From: Prostheceraeus crozeri
Taxonomy: Eukaryota; Platyhelminthes; Polycladida; Euryleptidae
Reading direction: 5' to 3'
Assembly (NCBI GenBank): GCA_907163375.1
Contig: CAJQUW010006372.1
Span: 62,001 to 126,000, forward strand
Length of the DNA: 64,000 nt
Shown here: positions 30,301 through 41,617 of the stretch, piece after piece
Layout: the number at the start of each line of letters is the position of its first letter
How positions within the stretch are numbered: position 1 is the first letter of the stretch
The notes under the pieces: model-generated
Seen by the model: the letters and a program-made list of their open reading frames with translations, nothing else
The model's database searches: none
Told to the model about the DNA's origin: nothing
Program-made: the position numbers and the translations under genes

Positions 30301-30817
30301 TCACTTAATAACCTTTTTTATAAAATCAACTCTTCAGTATACATCACTCAGATTTGGGTTGCGCCTGAATTTGTTGAAAAGCGGCTATGGTTCTAAACGT
30401 GTTAACAAAACAACGCTCTTCAGACAGAAGTGATAAGGAAAAAATAACAGATGCCAATTAAAATTATATGTGTTCTACGCTCAAAATCATATTTTTGATC
30501 ATGTTGTTAGAAATGAATTAACAAGCGAAATTGTTCTTTTCAGGTCTTGCTTCCAACATGATGTGACTAAATTGACCCTTCCATTGCTGCTGGTTCATCA
30601 CACAAGTGAAGAAATGACTTCCTCCTGGTGTACACGTCGCGTGGACATGGTTTACAAGGCCGTGAAAGCTGGAATTATTGAGGGCAGCACGTGGATGAGC
30701 AGAGAGTCGCGAGTGATACAGATGGCCGTTCCGACAGGCATTTCAGACGATATGTTGGAAAGTTTCAGAGAACAATTGCCTTCTGTCTTTCATCTTGCTA
30801 ACCCTGTGAAGGGCTAG
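26652..30817 (+). CDS. FERRY3: FERRY3 / C12orf4 homologue (DUF2362 family), five exons
   Basis: Exons 26652-27338, 27402-27777, 28886-29036, 29101-29310 and 30544-30817 join in phase (0, 1, 2, 2) for about 565 residues to TAG; the human protein is about 550. It is recognised by similarity to C12orf4: the DLIHS-like [86 protein letters not shown]. In mammals FERRY3 is one of five subunits of the FERRY complex, a Rab5 effector that links mRNAs and ribosomes to early endosomes; the role here is inferred. A charged helix around residues 120-225 (Glu/Arg/Gln-rich) could be coiled coil. The initiating Met is not in the first visible exon, where a stop precedes the acceptor, so a short 5' exon is missing. 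Confidence 0.9.
27402..27777 (+). CDS. FERRY3: FERRY3 exon: conserved core
   Basis: It follows a 63-base intron (acceptor ttcctctttag) and ends at gtgagt. An acidic, Ser/Gly-rich linker leads to [44 protein letters not shown] and [18 protein letters not shown], the best conserved part of the family. Confidence 0.93.
27778..28885. other. FERRY3 intron, nothing recognised
   Basis: A 1.1-kb AT-rich intron between the conserved core and the linker exon, with no coding similarity or repeat structure seen. Confidence 0.5.
28886..29036 (+). CDS. FERRY3: FERRY3 exon: helical linker
   Basis: The acceptor is tttccattccag and the donor gtgaat. The first codon is split (Glu). It encodes [19 protein letters not shown] and a Ser/Asn/Gly-rich tail. 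The corresponding human stretch has the same pattern of a helix followed by a low-complexity linker. Confidence 0.88.
29101..29310 (+). CDS. FERRY3: FERRY3 exon: RHSNL region
   Basis: It follows a 64-base intron (acceptor atcttcttcacag) and ends at gtgaat. It encodes [20 protein letters not shown] and VRGLANIF, equivalent to the ITRHSNL and GLRNIL blocks of C12orf4. Confidence 0.9.
29311..30543. other. FERRY3 last intron, nothing recognised
   Basis: A 1.2-kb AT-rich intron. Purine-rich 29440-29550 gives minus-strand Phe/Leu/Ser frames that look like composition artefacts. Confidence 0.5.
30544..30817 (+). CDS. FERRY3: FERRY3 terminal exon
   Basis: The acceptor is gttcttttcag. It encodes [18 protein letters not shown], a helix with [12 protein letters not shown], and [18 protein letters not shown], ending in NPVKG and TAG. 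Order and spacing match the C-terminus of the family. Confidence 0.92.
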
Positions 30818-31850
30818 CCAGTCGATGTCAGTATTCTTCTCCCATTCAAGGTCCGCAATAGAGATAGATTCATCCTTATCATCTTTTCTCTTCGTATCAT
30901 GTACTGCAATGATGCTGCAGTCGAAAAATCACTTGCTCAAATCTCTGGAAAGGATGATTACTGCAAACCGGTCTCTTGTCTGATTACCGAAGAAATTAGG
31001 GACCTGCGATTAGGATTTTAGAGTTAAATCAAACCTAGAATCGAATAATAGAAAACCAACAAATCTTAGAATAGTGTCTATATCTTCCCGTGTTATCGCT
31101 GTCCATAACAACTATCTTTATCAAATTTACTCAGGCAGAGTTCACAACTGATTTATATACTGGACGATAATATGTAGATTTCATAACTCGTCACTCAAAG
31201 TCATGTAAGTGCATGCAAGCAAATGAATACAAAAGTCTTCTATAAAGTATACTAATTCTTGTGGACCTGAAATAGGCTGAGATTGGAAAAGGAAAGGCAT
31301 GGAAGTTCGGGGCTTGTAACCAAGGGTCAACTGAACAGCATATAGCACGCACAGTGGCTACTTCGACTAACTTGAAGTGTCAAAATATCAAAAGAAAACA
31401 AGTGAGGCAGTTTTTCGATAGTTGCAGTGAACCAATTTGAAATTTTTCGAATCAGCAATCGATCCGTGAATCAGACTCGTCAACATCTTCAGCAATTAAC
31501 TTGTCAATGATATAGCGATTTTTTGAAATTTTATTATAAATGAGAAGCATTTCCCGGCAAATTTTATAATTACTCTCATCTGTGGTTTGTAGGAGAGTTG
31601 TAGGAAGTGTCATTTTTAATATCATTTGAGTAGTGAAATTGATGACTTACAGAGAAGTCTTCTTATAAATAATTGTGACATTCCAGATGAATAATTTTAT
31701 AATAAATAGAAAAGTTGTGTATTAGTTTATATTCATAGAATCATATTCGATTTCTCACTTGGCGTCCAGGAGAGAGCGAGGATTCTATGTACATAAAGTC
31801 CAACGACACTAGTTACCACTGCTGACCTTCATGCTATTATGGTTGATTAG
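30818..31850. other. FERRY3 3' flank
   Basis: Probable 3' UTR followed by AT-rich intergenic DNA. The first AATAAA I notice is near 31703, almost 900 bases past the stop, so the polyadenylation site is uncertain. Confidence 0.35.
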
Positions 31851-31856
31851 ATAATT

Positions 31857-31960
31857 AATTATATTGTAACAATTAGATATTATATTGTTAATTATATTGT
31901 AACAATTAGATATTATATTGTTAAATATATTGTAGCAATTAGATATTATATTGTTAACCT
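31857..31960. repeat. 33-bp tandem repeat, about three copies
   Basis: The unit contains atattgtaacaattagat and tattatattgtta. Copies begin near 31861, 31894 and 31927 with exact 33-base spacing; the third has a few substitutions. Confidence 0.93.
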
Positions 31961-34900
31961 AACAAGCTGTCACTATCACATGACAATCTAGACCAGGGTT
32001 CGGGGGTTTATTAGTACTTTTTTAGTAACTGTGCCACCATGCCATGTATATGTCTGACCAGGTATCGCAATTTTCCGTTTTTCCGGCTTTTCCGTTCTTA
32101 CGAAATTAATCTATTGTAAATATTTCAAATTTATGCATTCAAACCCCGGTTTTTCCTGATTTTCCGTTTTTTCCCTGTGGCTAATTCTTATCCCTGTGTA
32201 TGACTCAGCAATGTTGACAAGTCAAGTAGTGACAGACAAGCCAGATTGCCCCTGAGCCTGAAAAAGGAATCATGAATGTGATCAACGAATTGTTGCTGGC
32301 CTGTAATTGTTGTCACCCTGACTTCCTCATAAGACATCAGCTATCGATTTGTCATTAGTGCAACCGCTTTCTCAAAATGCCTGAAACGCTCACTTTTGTT
32401 GAAGCGGCCATTGTGGTAGCGAACGTCAAGAAATTCGGGGAGAATTCGGATAAATATCATTGATAACTTGGGGTGCACTTTTTCACTTGCGGTTTCAGCA
32501 TGGAGTTGGATGGAGAAATACAGTAGCTCCTAACATCACCGGAATTTCTGAGTGTCTCCGTCGTAGCTTTTTTGGGCACTCAAGTGTAACTTTAGTAGCA
32601 TCCAAGGCCAGGTCTTCGTTTCTTCGTGAGGAGCCTGCTCTCGGAAGAGGGCGTTTCTGCATAGAAGATCAGCATAACTTACTTTTATTTACTTTATTAC
32701 TCTTTTATTTATTACTCTGTTCACTTGACTGCCTTGAAAATGCCAGTGACCGAAATATTGGACAATTTGATAATTTATGCATTTGATTAAGCTTAAGCTT
32801 TTTAAATGCTTTTCTGGCAGCATCGGTCTTAGTTTCCACTTTAAATTCAACTGTTGCTTGCTACAGAAGAGCATCCATTTTAATACTATATACGCCAACT
32901 GTTTTGGTAATCCATATTTTGTAATATCTCAGACATTGTTTTCAGTCAGCAAGTCCGCTTTTAGATAATAATCAGGCTGATAACTGTACCGGATTTTGGA
33001 CATTTCTAAAATCCGGTAAACTTGACAGCCCTGGTGTTATATACGCATTTTAAGGCGCATATGGTTAGTACTTAAGTTAAAAAATGAGCTAAAACATGAT
33101 GATACGGACCTATGATAAGAACATCTAAAGGTCACTAAGAATCATGCAAATCTCACAAATGAGTCTTGGAAACGTCGAGTTTTCGTTTTTACTTTCCTGT
33201 GACTCTGACCTCGGCGAAGGGAATATCTCGTCGAATTGTAGTCATCTATGACATTGACATTCCCTTTGTTTTGTATTTTATAATAAATTATCATTTACAG
33301 GTCTTTAGTACCCTACTTCTCAGAGATTAATATATTTTTTCATGTTCTTGCCAGACCAAAGAATATTGGTATGAGAACTCTTTTCGTTAGGCGATAATTG
33401 GTTCCCGTGCATGCAATCGCTTCGCTCATCATAGCAGACAGAAAACTCGTCCAACTAGCGATAAGTGAGGCAGTCTGAAACTCGATACTTAGACCCGATT
33501 TATTAAAGGAACAATAATCTAATAAATAGAGAATTATCTCCTTATTTTCAAGAGATTTCAATGGATTCATTGAGTATATGATAAGAAAAGATTTTTCCTT
33601 CGGATACTTGCTATATTAATAAAAAAAGTCACCAATATATAACAGCGTCTATTAGCATTTTCATCATGTCATGCTAGTGGGTCAAAATTTACATCAATTT
33701 TACATTCTGGACTTCGGAATGTTAGAAAAAGATTGACGATTGAAGCTATGTACATTCGCCGATTTTGATGAACGGTTTTCAGGGCTGTAGCCTGGATTTC
33801 ACTGTCTAATTGAGGTATATTTTATGAGATATTTTTAGGTCTTTTGATTCATATCTGGCCAGTTTGTCAGTTTTATTTTTTGCAGTCTCAAAGCCGAAAG
33901 GCAAAATATTGATGAGTTTTGATATAGCTAGTATCCGAAGAAAGATTTTTTTTTCTTTTCATATAATGATATCGCGGATACGTGGACCTTCAAAGCTTCA
34001 TTGAAAGTATTTCAGTTAATACATGATGATGCTTGCAAGATTTTCCAAATATTTTTTGATTATAATATGTTCAATGCACTTCAAGGTATTTATTCAAAGC
34101 AGACCTAATTCAATTCATTTTCGATTTCTACTAAAGAGGAATCATCGCTTAATTTGTCTGTCACTGTCCATCGATGCAGGCACACTCACGAGCGTCTCAT
34201 ACTACTAGGAGCTGTGGACAATTACTAGCAATCATGGAATAGCTGCTGAATTTCGATCATGACATTTATTAGAGCTTTCTATCGGAGTTCTTTGTTTAAC
34301 TATTCCAATGAGTCTATAAATTACAAGGCCTGTGCTCAATACTTTAGCAGACCTCAACTCTTTAGTTTTGACAGGCAATTTATGATTGACATAAAGTTGC
34401 AATTGACACGATACGAACATTTGTTGCACATAATAAACGACACAACATTCACAGTAAAGCGTTCAACCCTCCGATTGTCGTGCTGTGGTAGTACAGGATC
34501 GCTCCATGGTTATGATCTGATCTGGCATCGAGGAATTATGACCGGAATCCTGATGGAACCCTACTTACACTTTTATCGGAGAGACTTTTGCAAGCGATCT
34601 AATCTTAAAAGAAATCAACTTGGTTTTGTGGTTTAATAGGCTTCATGCTTCATTTCATCATGAGAATACATCTCTTCTCGAATTTTGGGAAAGCCGAGTG
34701 TCTGGTGCTAGGTCTGAAGTAAATTCTTTTACAGTCAAAAGTCAAAACGTTTATCTCCAATTTGGAAGTTGTGATGTAATATTGACGATGATCTGGTTGC
34801 GGAAATGGTTATGTATAATGAACGAGAGGTGGCAGATGAGATGTGCAAGTACTCGTACGTGACGTGATAGGATGGATCGAAAGAAGTGGCGATAATTCAT

Positions 34901-35272
34901 TGCATATATTATTATGAATAGCTATCATTATTTATTGTACAAATTAGTCATTCCCTATAATTAAACAACATCCACTATCATTAAAATTACTTGGTGAAGG
35001 TATGTTTAAAAGTCTGCATATATCACATATCTCGCCATAAATTTCAACCTTTTGATCAATATTATCTTTTGGTTATGACAGACAACATCTAAATTTAGAA
35101 ATAGTACGTAGAAAAAGAGTCATTGGACTCATTGATATATTCATTTCATCAAGTGTATATTTTTGAGTGTGATTATGCGCGGAAGTTCTGAATTTCGCTG
35201 ATAGGAACTAGAAACTCCAAATATTCAAATGTCTATCGCAGTTTTTTACATTTGTCTCATGATGTAAAGTAA
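31961..35272. other. Intergenic between FERRY3 and ANAPC13
   Basis: No gene recognised. It includes a run of pyrimidine-rich boxes (ttttccgtttttccggcttttccg) at 32065-32175 and a short hairpin at about 32989-33017 (accggatttt...aaaatccggt). Both look like debris of a transposable element, but ends and target duplication could not be fixed. Any upstream exon of the ANAPC13 transcript should lie in the 3' part. Confidence 0.35.
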
Positions 35273-35290
35273 CTCCTGTTTCTTTGCAGT
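35273..35290 (+). promoter_or_regulatory. 3' splice (or trans-splice) acceptor before ANAPC13 ATG
   Basis: ctcctgtttctttgcag ends one base before the ANAPC13 start codon. This is a good acceptor with a pyrimidine tract, so the transcript probably carries an upstream non-coding exon, or in a lineage using spliced leaders, a leader joined here. Confidence 0.5.
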
Positions 35291-35491
35291 ATGTCCGACT
35301 CCGACTTCATCTTAGAAGGACGTCTCGTTGATTTGGTTGACCGCGCCTGGCATTTGGATCAAGTGCCATTTGAAGACATCAACATCAAACCAGGGGAATT
35401 ACCGGAACTCGACCCTGACTTCAACGAGCATTATACAGCTCAAGAGCCAGAGGACAAGTGGACTGACTTGAATCTTGATCAAATTCACTAA
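35291..35491 (+). CDS. ANAPC13: ANAPC13 (APC/C subunit 13)
   Basis: A 66-residue protein resembling human ANAPC13 (74 residues). Visible blocks are GRLVDLVDRAW (human GRILDLIDDAW), the acidic VPFEDINI, a Glu/Pro-rich GELPELDPD, and KWTDLNLDQIH (human KWTDLALQYLH). In APC/C, this small subunit is an extended peptide that stabilises TPR subunits of the mitotic ubiquitin ligase. The last eight or so residues of the human protein are absent: the frame stops after His at TAA, whose final A is the first base of the PDSS2 ATG. No intron interrupts it. Confidence 0.87.
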   Translation: MSDSDFILEGRLVDLVDRAWHLDQVPFEDINIKPGELPELDPDFNEHYTAQEPEDKWTDLNLDQIH

Positions 35492-36462
35492 TGGCTTGGC
35501 ATCGAGCGATCTCTCAAGCCGAAAGACTTGTAGGCTATCCTACTTCATTTATGAGTCTGCGGCATCTGTTGTCTGACGAGGTGGCGCAAGTTGCCCTGCA
35601 ACTTCGTCGCATTGTTGGTACAGAGCATCCGCTATTGAAAACAGCTCGGGGACTTTTAGGAGATCAAAAGCGTGGCTCGCAAACGCGTGGTCTCGTCGTG
35701 CTGCTGCTGTCAAAAGCTTCTGGATCTGGACCTGGTATACTAGCTCAGCAAAGAAGTTTGGCAGAGGTGGCAGAGACTATTCACACTGCTTCGCTCATTC
35801 ACCGCGGAATTCTTAATTCTCCGCATAACTCGGACCTTCTATTCGGCAACCGTCTCGCTACTCTGAGTGGTGACTTTCTTCTAGCCGCGGCTTCCACCGG
35901 TCTTGCTGAACTCCACAACAGTCGTGTGGTTGCGCTTGTATCTGCGGCCATCGGTGACATCATGGAAGCCGAATTTTCTGCTTTGGCTATCAAAGGAGAT
36001 TCACTGGAATTGAAGTGCAGTAATATTCTCGACGTTAGTAGAGAATTGAAAGAGGAGGATTGGGAGGAGTATGTGGGATTCGCGCGAGCGTCGCTCCTCA
36101 GTGCATGTGCTCGCTCTGCCATGATCATCGGTGAAACAGAGGAAGCAGGGGACGCTGCCAGCGACTTCGCCGACCGATGGGCGCGTTTACATTGCCTCAA
36201 CGAAGAAATGACATTATTAAAGCGAGGTCTTAGTCAAGAAGAGATATATGGCTTGTGTCCTCGACCATTCCTTGCTCACATCGCGTGTCAAGTTGGAGAA
36301 GAAGCTGAATTCCTCTCAGACAATTGTGGTGCCGTTCGTCGTTGTAGAGAGAGGTCTAGAGAGTTGGTGGAAGAAGCGAAGGGCTCTCTAACCAGAGCTT
36401 TATTCCCCGAGGCTGAATGCAGATCTACTCTATGTCGACTTGTGGACTGCTTGTCTGTATGA
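35491..36462 (+). CDS. PDSS2: PDSS2-like subunit of all-trans-polyprenyl diphosphate synthase
   Basis: A single 323-codon exon. It begins WHRAISQAERLVGYPTSF, the point where similarity to human PDSS2 begins (WNQVVSEAEKIVGYPTSF), and continues with SLRHLLSDE, GTEHPLLKTARGL, RGLVVLLLSKA, RSLAEVAETIHTASLIHRG, FGNRLATLSGDFLLA, and ends in LVDCLSV. PDSS2 pairs with PDSS1 in mitochondria to build the ubiquinone side chain. As in other PDSS2 proteins the first Asp-rich catalytic motif is replaced (IHTASLIHRG), so it should be the non-catalytic partner. The usual ~50-residue N-terminal presequence is not encoded after this ATG. The start overlaps the ANAPC13 stop as TAATG, with C at -3 and G at +4. 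Confidence 0.88.
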   Translation: MAWHRAISQAERLVGYPTSFMSLRHLLSDEVAQVALQLRRIVGTEHPLLKTARGLLGDQKRGSQTRGLVVLLLSKASGSGPGILAQQRSLAEVAETIHTASLIHRGILNSPHNSDLLFGNRLATLSGDFLLAAASTGLAELHNSRVVALVSAAIGDIMEAEFSALAIKGDSLELKCSNILDVSRELKEEDWEEYVGFARASLLSACARSAMIIGETEEAGDAASDFADRWARLHCLNEEMTLLKRGLSQEEIYGLCPRPFLAHIACQVGEEAEFLSDNCGAVRRCRERSRELVEEAKGSLTRALFPEAECRSTLCRLVDCLSV

Positions 36463-39280
36463 AGTGTGTAGCGTGTTATTTTGCAATTTTCACGATGTAT
36501 TCTTCAAATTTTGAAAGTGATCTTTTACCAATAATACAAATGACTGGAAGTTACTGTGATGTTTTCCAGAGATTAACTGGGTTTATAAGTTCTAGCATAA
36601 TATGAAGTTTTGCGAACTAACATACTGGTCAGGAGGAACTATGAATTGACTTCAATCTTCAATATGTTGCTAAAAGTCTTCGGGGAACTTTGCAAAACTT
36701 TGACGTTATGAAAAGGCTTCATTCACCTTTCATGGTTAGTATAAGGCTGAGACTTAGCTAAGACGGCTTTTATTGATATTGTATAAAAGTTACGCCAACA
36801 TTTTGATCGACAGTCTACAGGTCCCGAGAACTAATTTAGATGTCAGGCGTTGAAAGTAGCCGAAGAAATTCCAAGCTTATTTTCAAGGTCACAAGTCCTT
36901 TTTCCTGATTTTTAACAAAATTTATTCTCTAAGTCGGTTCAAAACTTTTCGGTGATTTTTTATTAATTGTGCCATAGCCTTCAGGAAATATTAATTGTCG
37001 GAGCTATGCTCAGAGAATTGATTGAAATATTATTCATAGATTCAGATGCGTAGCTAGAGCTATAGCAGTAAGGCTAAGCTGCAAATTTATCAAAAGTAAT
37101 TTTTGCAGTGTTTCAAACCCATGCACTGTTGTTTGCAAAATAGGTCAATCAATTCATAGATAGGCTATCTACTACTTATAAATGCTGAGTCCGATTTTAA
37201 ACAATGAATCTCAGTCAATTTTGTATTGTAGAACGTCCCGTGATATGCCCATATTTATGCAATATTGCAACCATTGAGAATGACCCTACCTTTAGTCTCA
37301 AGTCATAATAGTGACCTTTATAGTAATGAATGAAAGCACACCACCGTGCTGTCAGTTTTAAACCACGGATTGTGCACAACACAAGGGGAAGATCCGACTT
37401 GATGCAACTGCTCTTTTTCTATTGAAATTAATTATCATTTTCAAGGTTCCGAATTCATGCAGACTTTAAAAATAACTATAGTAACTGCATGAAGAATATT
37501 CTCAAATCAATCAGGCTTACTAAACAGATCACAATTGTACATTCTAAAAAGGTTGGCGTGGATGAGCACGAGTATAAGTAGTGTACAAACTCAACGAAGG
37601 ACACAGAAAAAATTGCTGATTGCACCGTACAAACAAAAGGCAGATTCACTTATTTGAGCTCCCGCCTGCTAAACAACAAAATGAACTTCAGAATTTTCTC
37701 AACAGAATTCGTATCTTATGATAGGGTGATGCTAATCTTCATCTTCGCATGACAGAGCGGAGTACTGATTATCTATAAGCCATGACGATGTGTCCAAAAG
37801 AGTTACTATTTATTTGTGAGGTGATTCCGCAAAATCTTTGCATGCTTATTGTCTTCTCATTTTATAATCTTTATTCCTTTCTTTCATATTTTATCTATTT
37901 CGCATGTTTTTGTATATCAATATTTTATGACTTTCTTAGCATTTTTCCAATTTTTTCTATTGCTTCTATGCAAGTGGAACAAGAGTTTCAAATTCTCTTG
38001 ATAAAGATTTATTGGCCAAAGAAATAGAAGTTGAAGTTGAAATCAGACAGGGCCTTCCGTAGGTCCTGCGCTTACAATAGGTCGATATATGACCATGTTA
38101 TGGGCCTTCTATCTTGTTCATGTCAGTTGAATTCACTTTTCTCTCTCTTCGTTTGCCACGCTTTCTCTCTCAGACTGCTTTCACGTTGATTTGCATGCAT
38201 TAATTGTCTGTCAATCCGTCATGTAAAATGTGCAATTAACTTACATATTATGTCGTAATTAATCAACAGCTGAAATTTTAGACGAAGTTACTAAATTAAT
38301 TATGTGACATACGTGTGACAGCATGAAGATTTTCCTATAATAAAAGTCAGAAAATAAAAAACTTCAAATGAATTACTAATTCACATTTTGGTATTCCGTA
38401 GATGTCTGTCGCACATTTACTCTACAATGTAAGCAAGCCACAGGAAATTTCGAAAGACATTAATGAAAATTATGTGTGTTGAAGACTCTTGGCCTATCAT
38501 TTCATAGAACGTTTTCCATTCATCCATTCACATTCCAGAAAGTCTCATAATCATCAATTTTATTGACCCACAGCGAAGATTCAGGAGAGCAAAATGTAGA
38601 CGAATCTTATAATTTAATTAAAGAGAGAGAATTAAATTTCACCTACTTGTTAATTGAAAATCTCAAATTTTCCCGGGCATGGCTGCAATTTTAAATAGGG
38701 AGTTGTGTCAATGTTGAAAGATGTGAACTAGACCTGTTGATGATTCTTGTATTAGATGAAATGGCCACCAGCTATTCAGGTCTGTTCCCATTTTTCAACT
38801 GAGGATGCAACTCAATGTTTAATTATTCTACATTGTGTTTGCAAAAGGCAGCATTATTGATTGTCGCAGGCGCACTGACTCAGGCGATTTGCCGGTAATG
38901 TGTTTAAAGTGACGTTTAATGAATGCCCGTCGAAATTTCACTATATAGCTTGCTAATTGCAAATCTCACATATTTATTACTTTTTATAAGGAGAACCCAT
39001 TGTGTGAAAAGGACCGAGTACGGTTTGAATTTTTCCAGTAAGTACGACGGACGAAGCCTTGCGGAAACATTCTAATGTCTTTTGGTTAACACTGGACGAA
39101 TAAATGAATAAGCACTACATGTATAAAAATTGCTATACAAGCCTACACCTACATGTAGACTATATCACAATAAATACATCATTTGAGCTGCTTAGACAAA
39201 ATGAGCAGGCGCTTATAACTTGTTAATAATAAGAATTAATAACGTACGAGTACTTTACGTAATGATTCCATTTCAGATTA
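36463..39280. other. Downstream of PDSS2, no gene recognised
   Basis: AT-rich sequence starting with the presumed 3' UTR of PDSS2. No AATAAA within the first 300 bases, no exon-like similarity. The 81-codon frame at 37782 is Phe/Tyr-rich and looks like chance. Confidence 0.35.
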
Positions 39281-39291
39281 GAAGCAAAGTT

Positions 39292-39618
39292 TTAAAGCCA
39301 ATTGAAAGTTTCATAGCTGAGGCAGGGCATCTCTCTTCGAAATGCAGAAGAGAGATTATACCAGGAAATGCAGAAATCCCGGTGATTATATTTACCAGGC
39401 GAGCGTACAAAATGTACAGTAAAATTACAGTCTGTGTATTTCTTCATGTCAGAATTGTGACATGAAGGAACTAAAGCCATCAATGCCCATACGATGGAAA
39501 GTAGTGGGCCAAGTGCAGTCCCATTGAGAACTCCAGTTGCACAAACGATCCAATATGATGATGAGGTTCTGATGGTAGCATCACACAGAGGTCCAGCCAC
39601 AAGAAACTGAACACTCAA
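39292..39618 (-). pseudogene. LINE reverse-transcriptase fragment (candidate)
   Basis: The minus-strand frame has GVLNGTALGPLLSIV, which fits the RT motif GVPQGS.LGPLLF, and 20-odd residues later MKKYTDCNFTV, in the place of the K.YADD.. active site. Both Asp of the catalytic pair are changed (TDC), so it is dead. The call rests on the two motifs and their order. Confidence 0.5.
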
Positions 39619-40865
39619 TGCTTCAGCTAGTTATACGAATTGTTGTCGTCAAGAAAACAAATGTCACTCCGGTAACCACATATACAAATTTAGATATAAA
39701 TTTGATCTGTAGTTTCTTTCAGAGTTAGCAATTAAAACTTTCAAACAAACGAATATTACGGAACATTGTAAAATTGTGTAGGAAAGCTAAATGAATTTTT
39801 GTGGCAAATAACCAAAATAACTTCAACGGCTAAGTTTGAAATTTAAAATGGCAAGACGTTTTGATTGCTTTAATAATAGACAATAATAGAGCAGCATTTT
39901 TGTAGTCGGAAATGCTTCTATGTAATGGTTGACAGAGCATCACGTGTATTGCAAATAGGAATTTATTATCTCGCAGTCATTGTTTATGTATGATAATCTG
40001 ATGGCATTTATAAAACAGGAAACTTTCTTGTAGTTCGGCTGCAATCAAAATTAAATGTAATTGATCTTGTTCTCCCACCAATACTGACGGCATTTGTCCT
40101 GATTGACCGATGGGAAGCAATTAATATTTGTTTTCAACAGCACTGAATTATTTGTTTCGTCTGATTATCATCACTAAGCTAAGTTGTTTCTTGATGCAAA
40201 TTCTTTCCAGTTTTAATTTGCAGCGATAGCATTTTGCATAATAGTGCCTAAAACATTCATGCAACGATCTCGACAAACCACATCAGCAGCATTCATGTAG
40301 CACTTGTAACGTAACTATTCATTTGTATATTTCATTTGGAATTAAAAATTTGCCAAAAACTTCCTTGTAAGATAGCGTATACGCACAACGATCACCGTGG
40401 GTGTTGAAAAAACAAATTTGAAGAAGCAGATGATTCAATTTGTATTAATCAGACCTTGTGCACATTTCTCAGGCTTTAGAGATAGCCCGCTATTTCAACA
40501 TATGAGAAATTTTTGCATCTGCTCTAGATTTTGGATGGATTGCACTTCCTGACTCTGTCAGGACATTTTCACTTCATAATTTTTATTGTGGAAATAGAAG
40601 ACATTAATTAAGTCAATGTAATTGAAAAGGCTACTTTGCTCAGCTGCAGTACATGACATAAAAATGCCAGTAACGTGTCTTTCCAGTAAATAGGCCTTAT
40701 CATTGACTCTTTTAGGAATTATAATCAACGTTGCAGCAAAACCAGTCCTAGTTTTAACCTCCACAGAAGTAATTTCTACGAAATATTTGAATTCAGGACT
40801 ACGTAAGATTTTGAATCCTAAAACTAAGGAGGACAGATAGTCCGTCCTCCATCACTAGTTCCTGC

Positions 40866-41140
40866 GGAGAAGGAGGTTGAAAATGAGACTCTCACTGAAT
40901 GGTGTACATACAATGACTTTTATCAATCTGCGTGTCTGCCGGTTCCTACCCGCTACCTCTTATTGTCAGGCAAGATCAAAGAAAGCAAATGTAAATCCAA
41001 CGAGAAGTAAACTGAAGTTTTCGGAAAAAGTGAGATTTTCTGTGATTCCTCTGATTAAGTGAGCTATGTCTGAGGATATTATGGAATGGCATAGAACGTT
41101 TTCAGGCCAAGAACTTCACATGCTCGTATTTGTCTTTTAC
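40866..41140 (+). repeat. Three-copy dispersed repeat, copy A
   Basis: It shares tgaatggtgtacatacaatg, atctgcgtgtctgccg and downstream purine-rich sequence with copies B and C (both inverted). The translated similarity to copy C is better than random (NLRVCR, then S-C-Q-A/T-RSKK, then KLKFS or RLKFS), so it may derive from a coding sequence of a mobile element. Family unknown. Confidence 0.6.
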
Positions 41141-41478
41141 TTTAAACACATGCAGATTTAGCAAGCATCTTAATATCAACAGTCACAACATTTTAGTCAC
41201 AACAAACAGTCACAACCATCTTCAGGCAAAAAAATCGGGTTTTTGCTATTTTTAATCATGGACAGTATGAAAGCAATATCTAGCCTATTTTTGTGTAATT
41301 GATCAAGTTGTAGGCTACTATAGGAATCAATACTCAGCAAGTCCACCATAGAGTAAGTGTATTAGGTGGAGTATAATGCGAGTAAAGCATCGCAGAGGTG
41401 ATGACTGTTTCAACTTCATGAGGGCCTAAATGAAATAGGCTATTGTTATCTAGTAGCATTACATGTGAGATGTAGCCT

Positions 41479-41481
<3 letters not shown>

Positions 41482-41519
<38 letters not shown>
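41482..41519. repeat. (GA)n microsatellite
   Basis: About 18 GA dinucleotides. It sits 100 bases beyond the stop of the LINE ORF, where the 3' end of that minus-strand element could be. Confidence 0.95.
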
Positions 41520-41521
<2 letters not shown>

Positions 41522-41617
41522 TGTATATTGAATTAAATCACAAATGGAAATCAGAAGTTACAAGTCAATTACATTTCTTCAGTATAAAATTAGCCAGCAT
41601 CAATTAAAGGAACTACG

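Noticed and set aside
31992..33035. Possible element between two accaggg/ccctggt words
   Set aside because: Only seven terminal bases match in inverse orientation and the flanks are not duplicated.
35799..36200. 133-codon minus-strand frame inside PDSS2
   Set aside because: Antisense shadow of a clearly coding exon.
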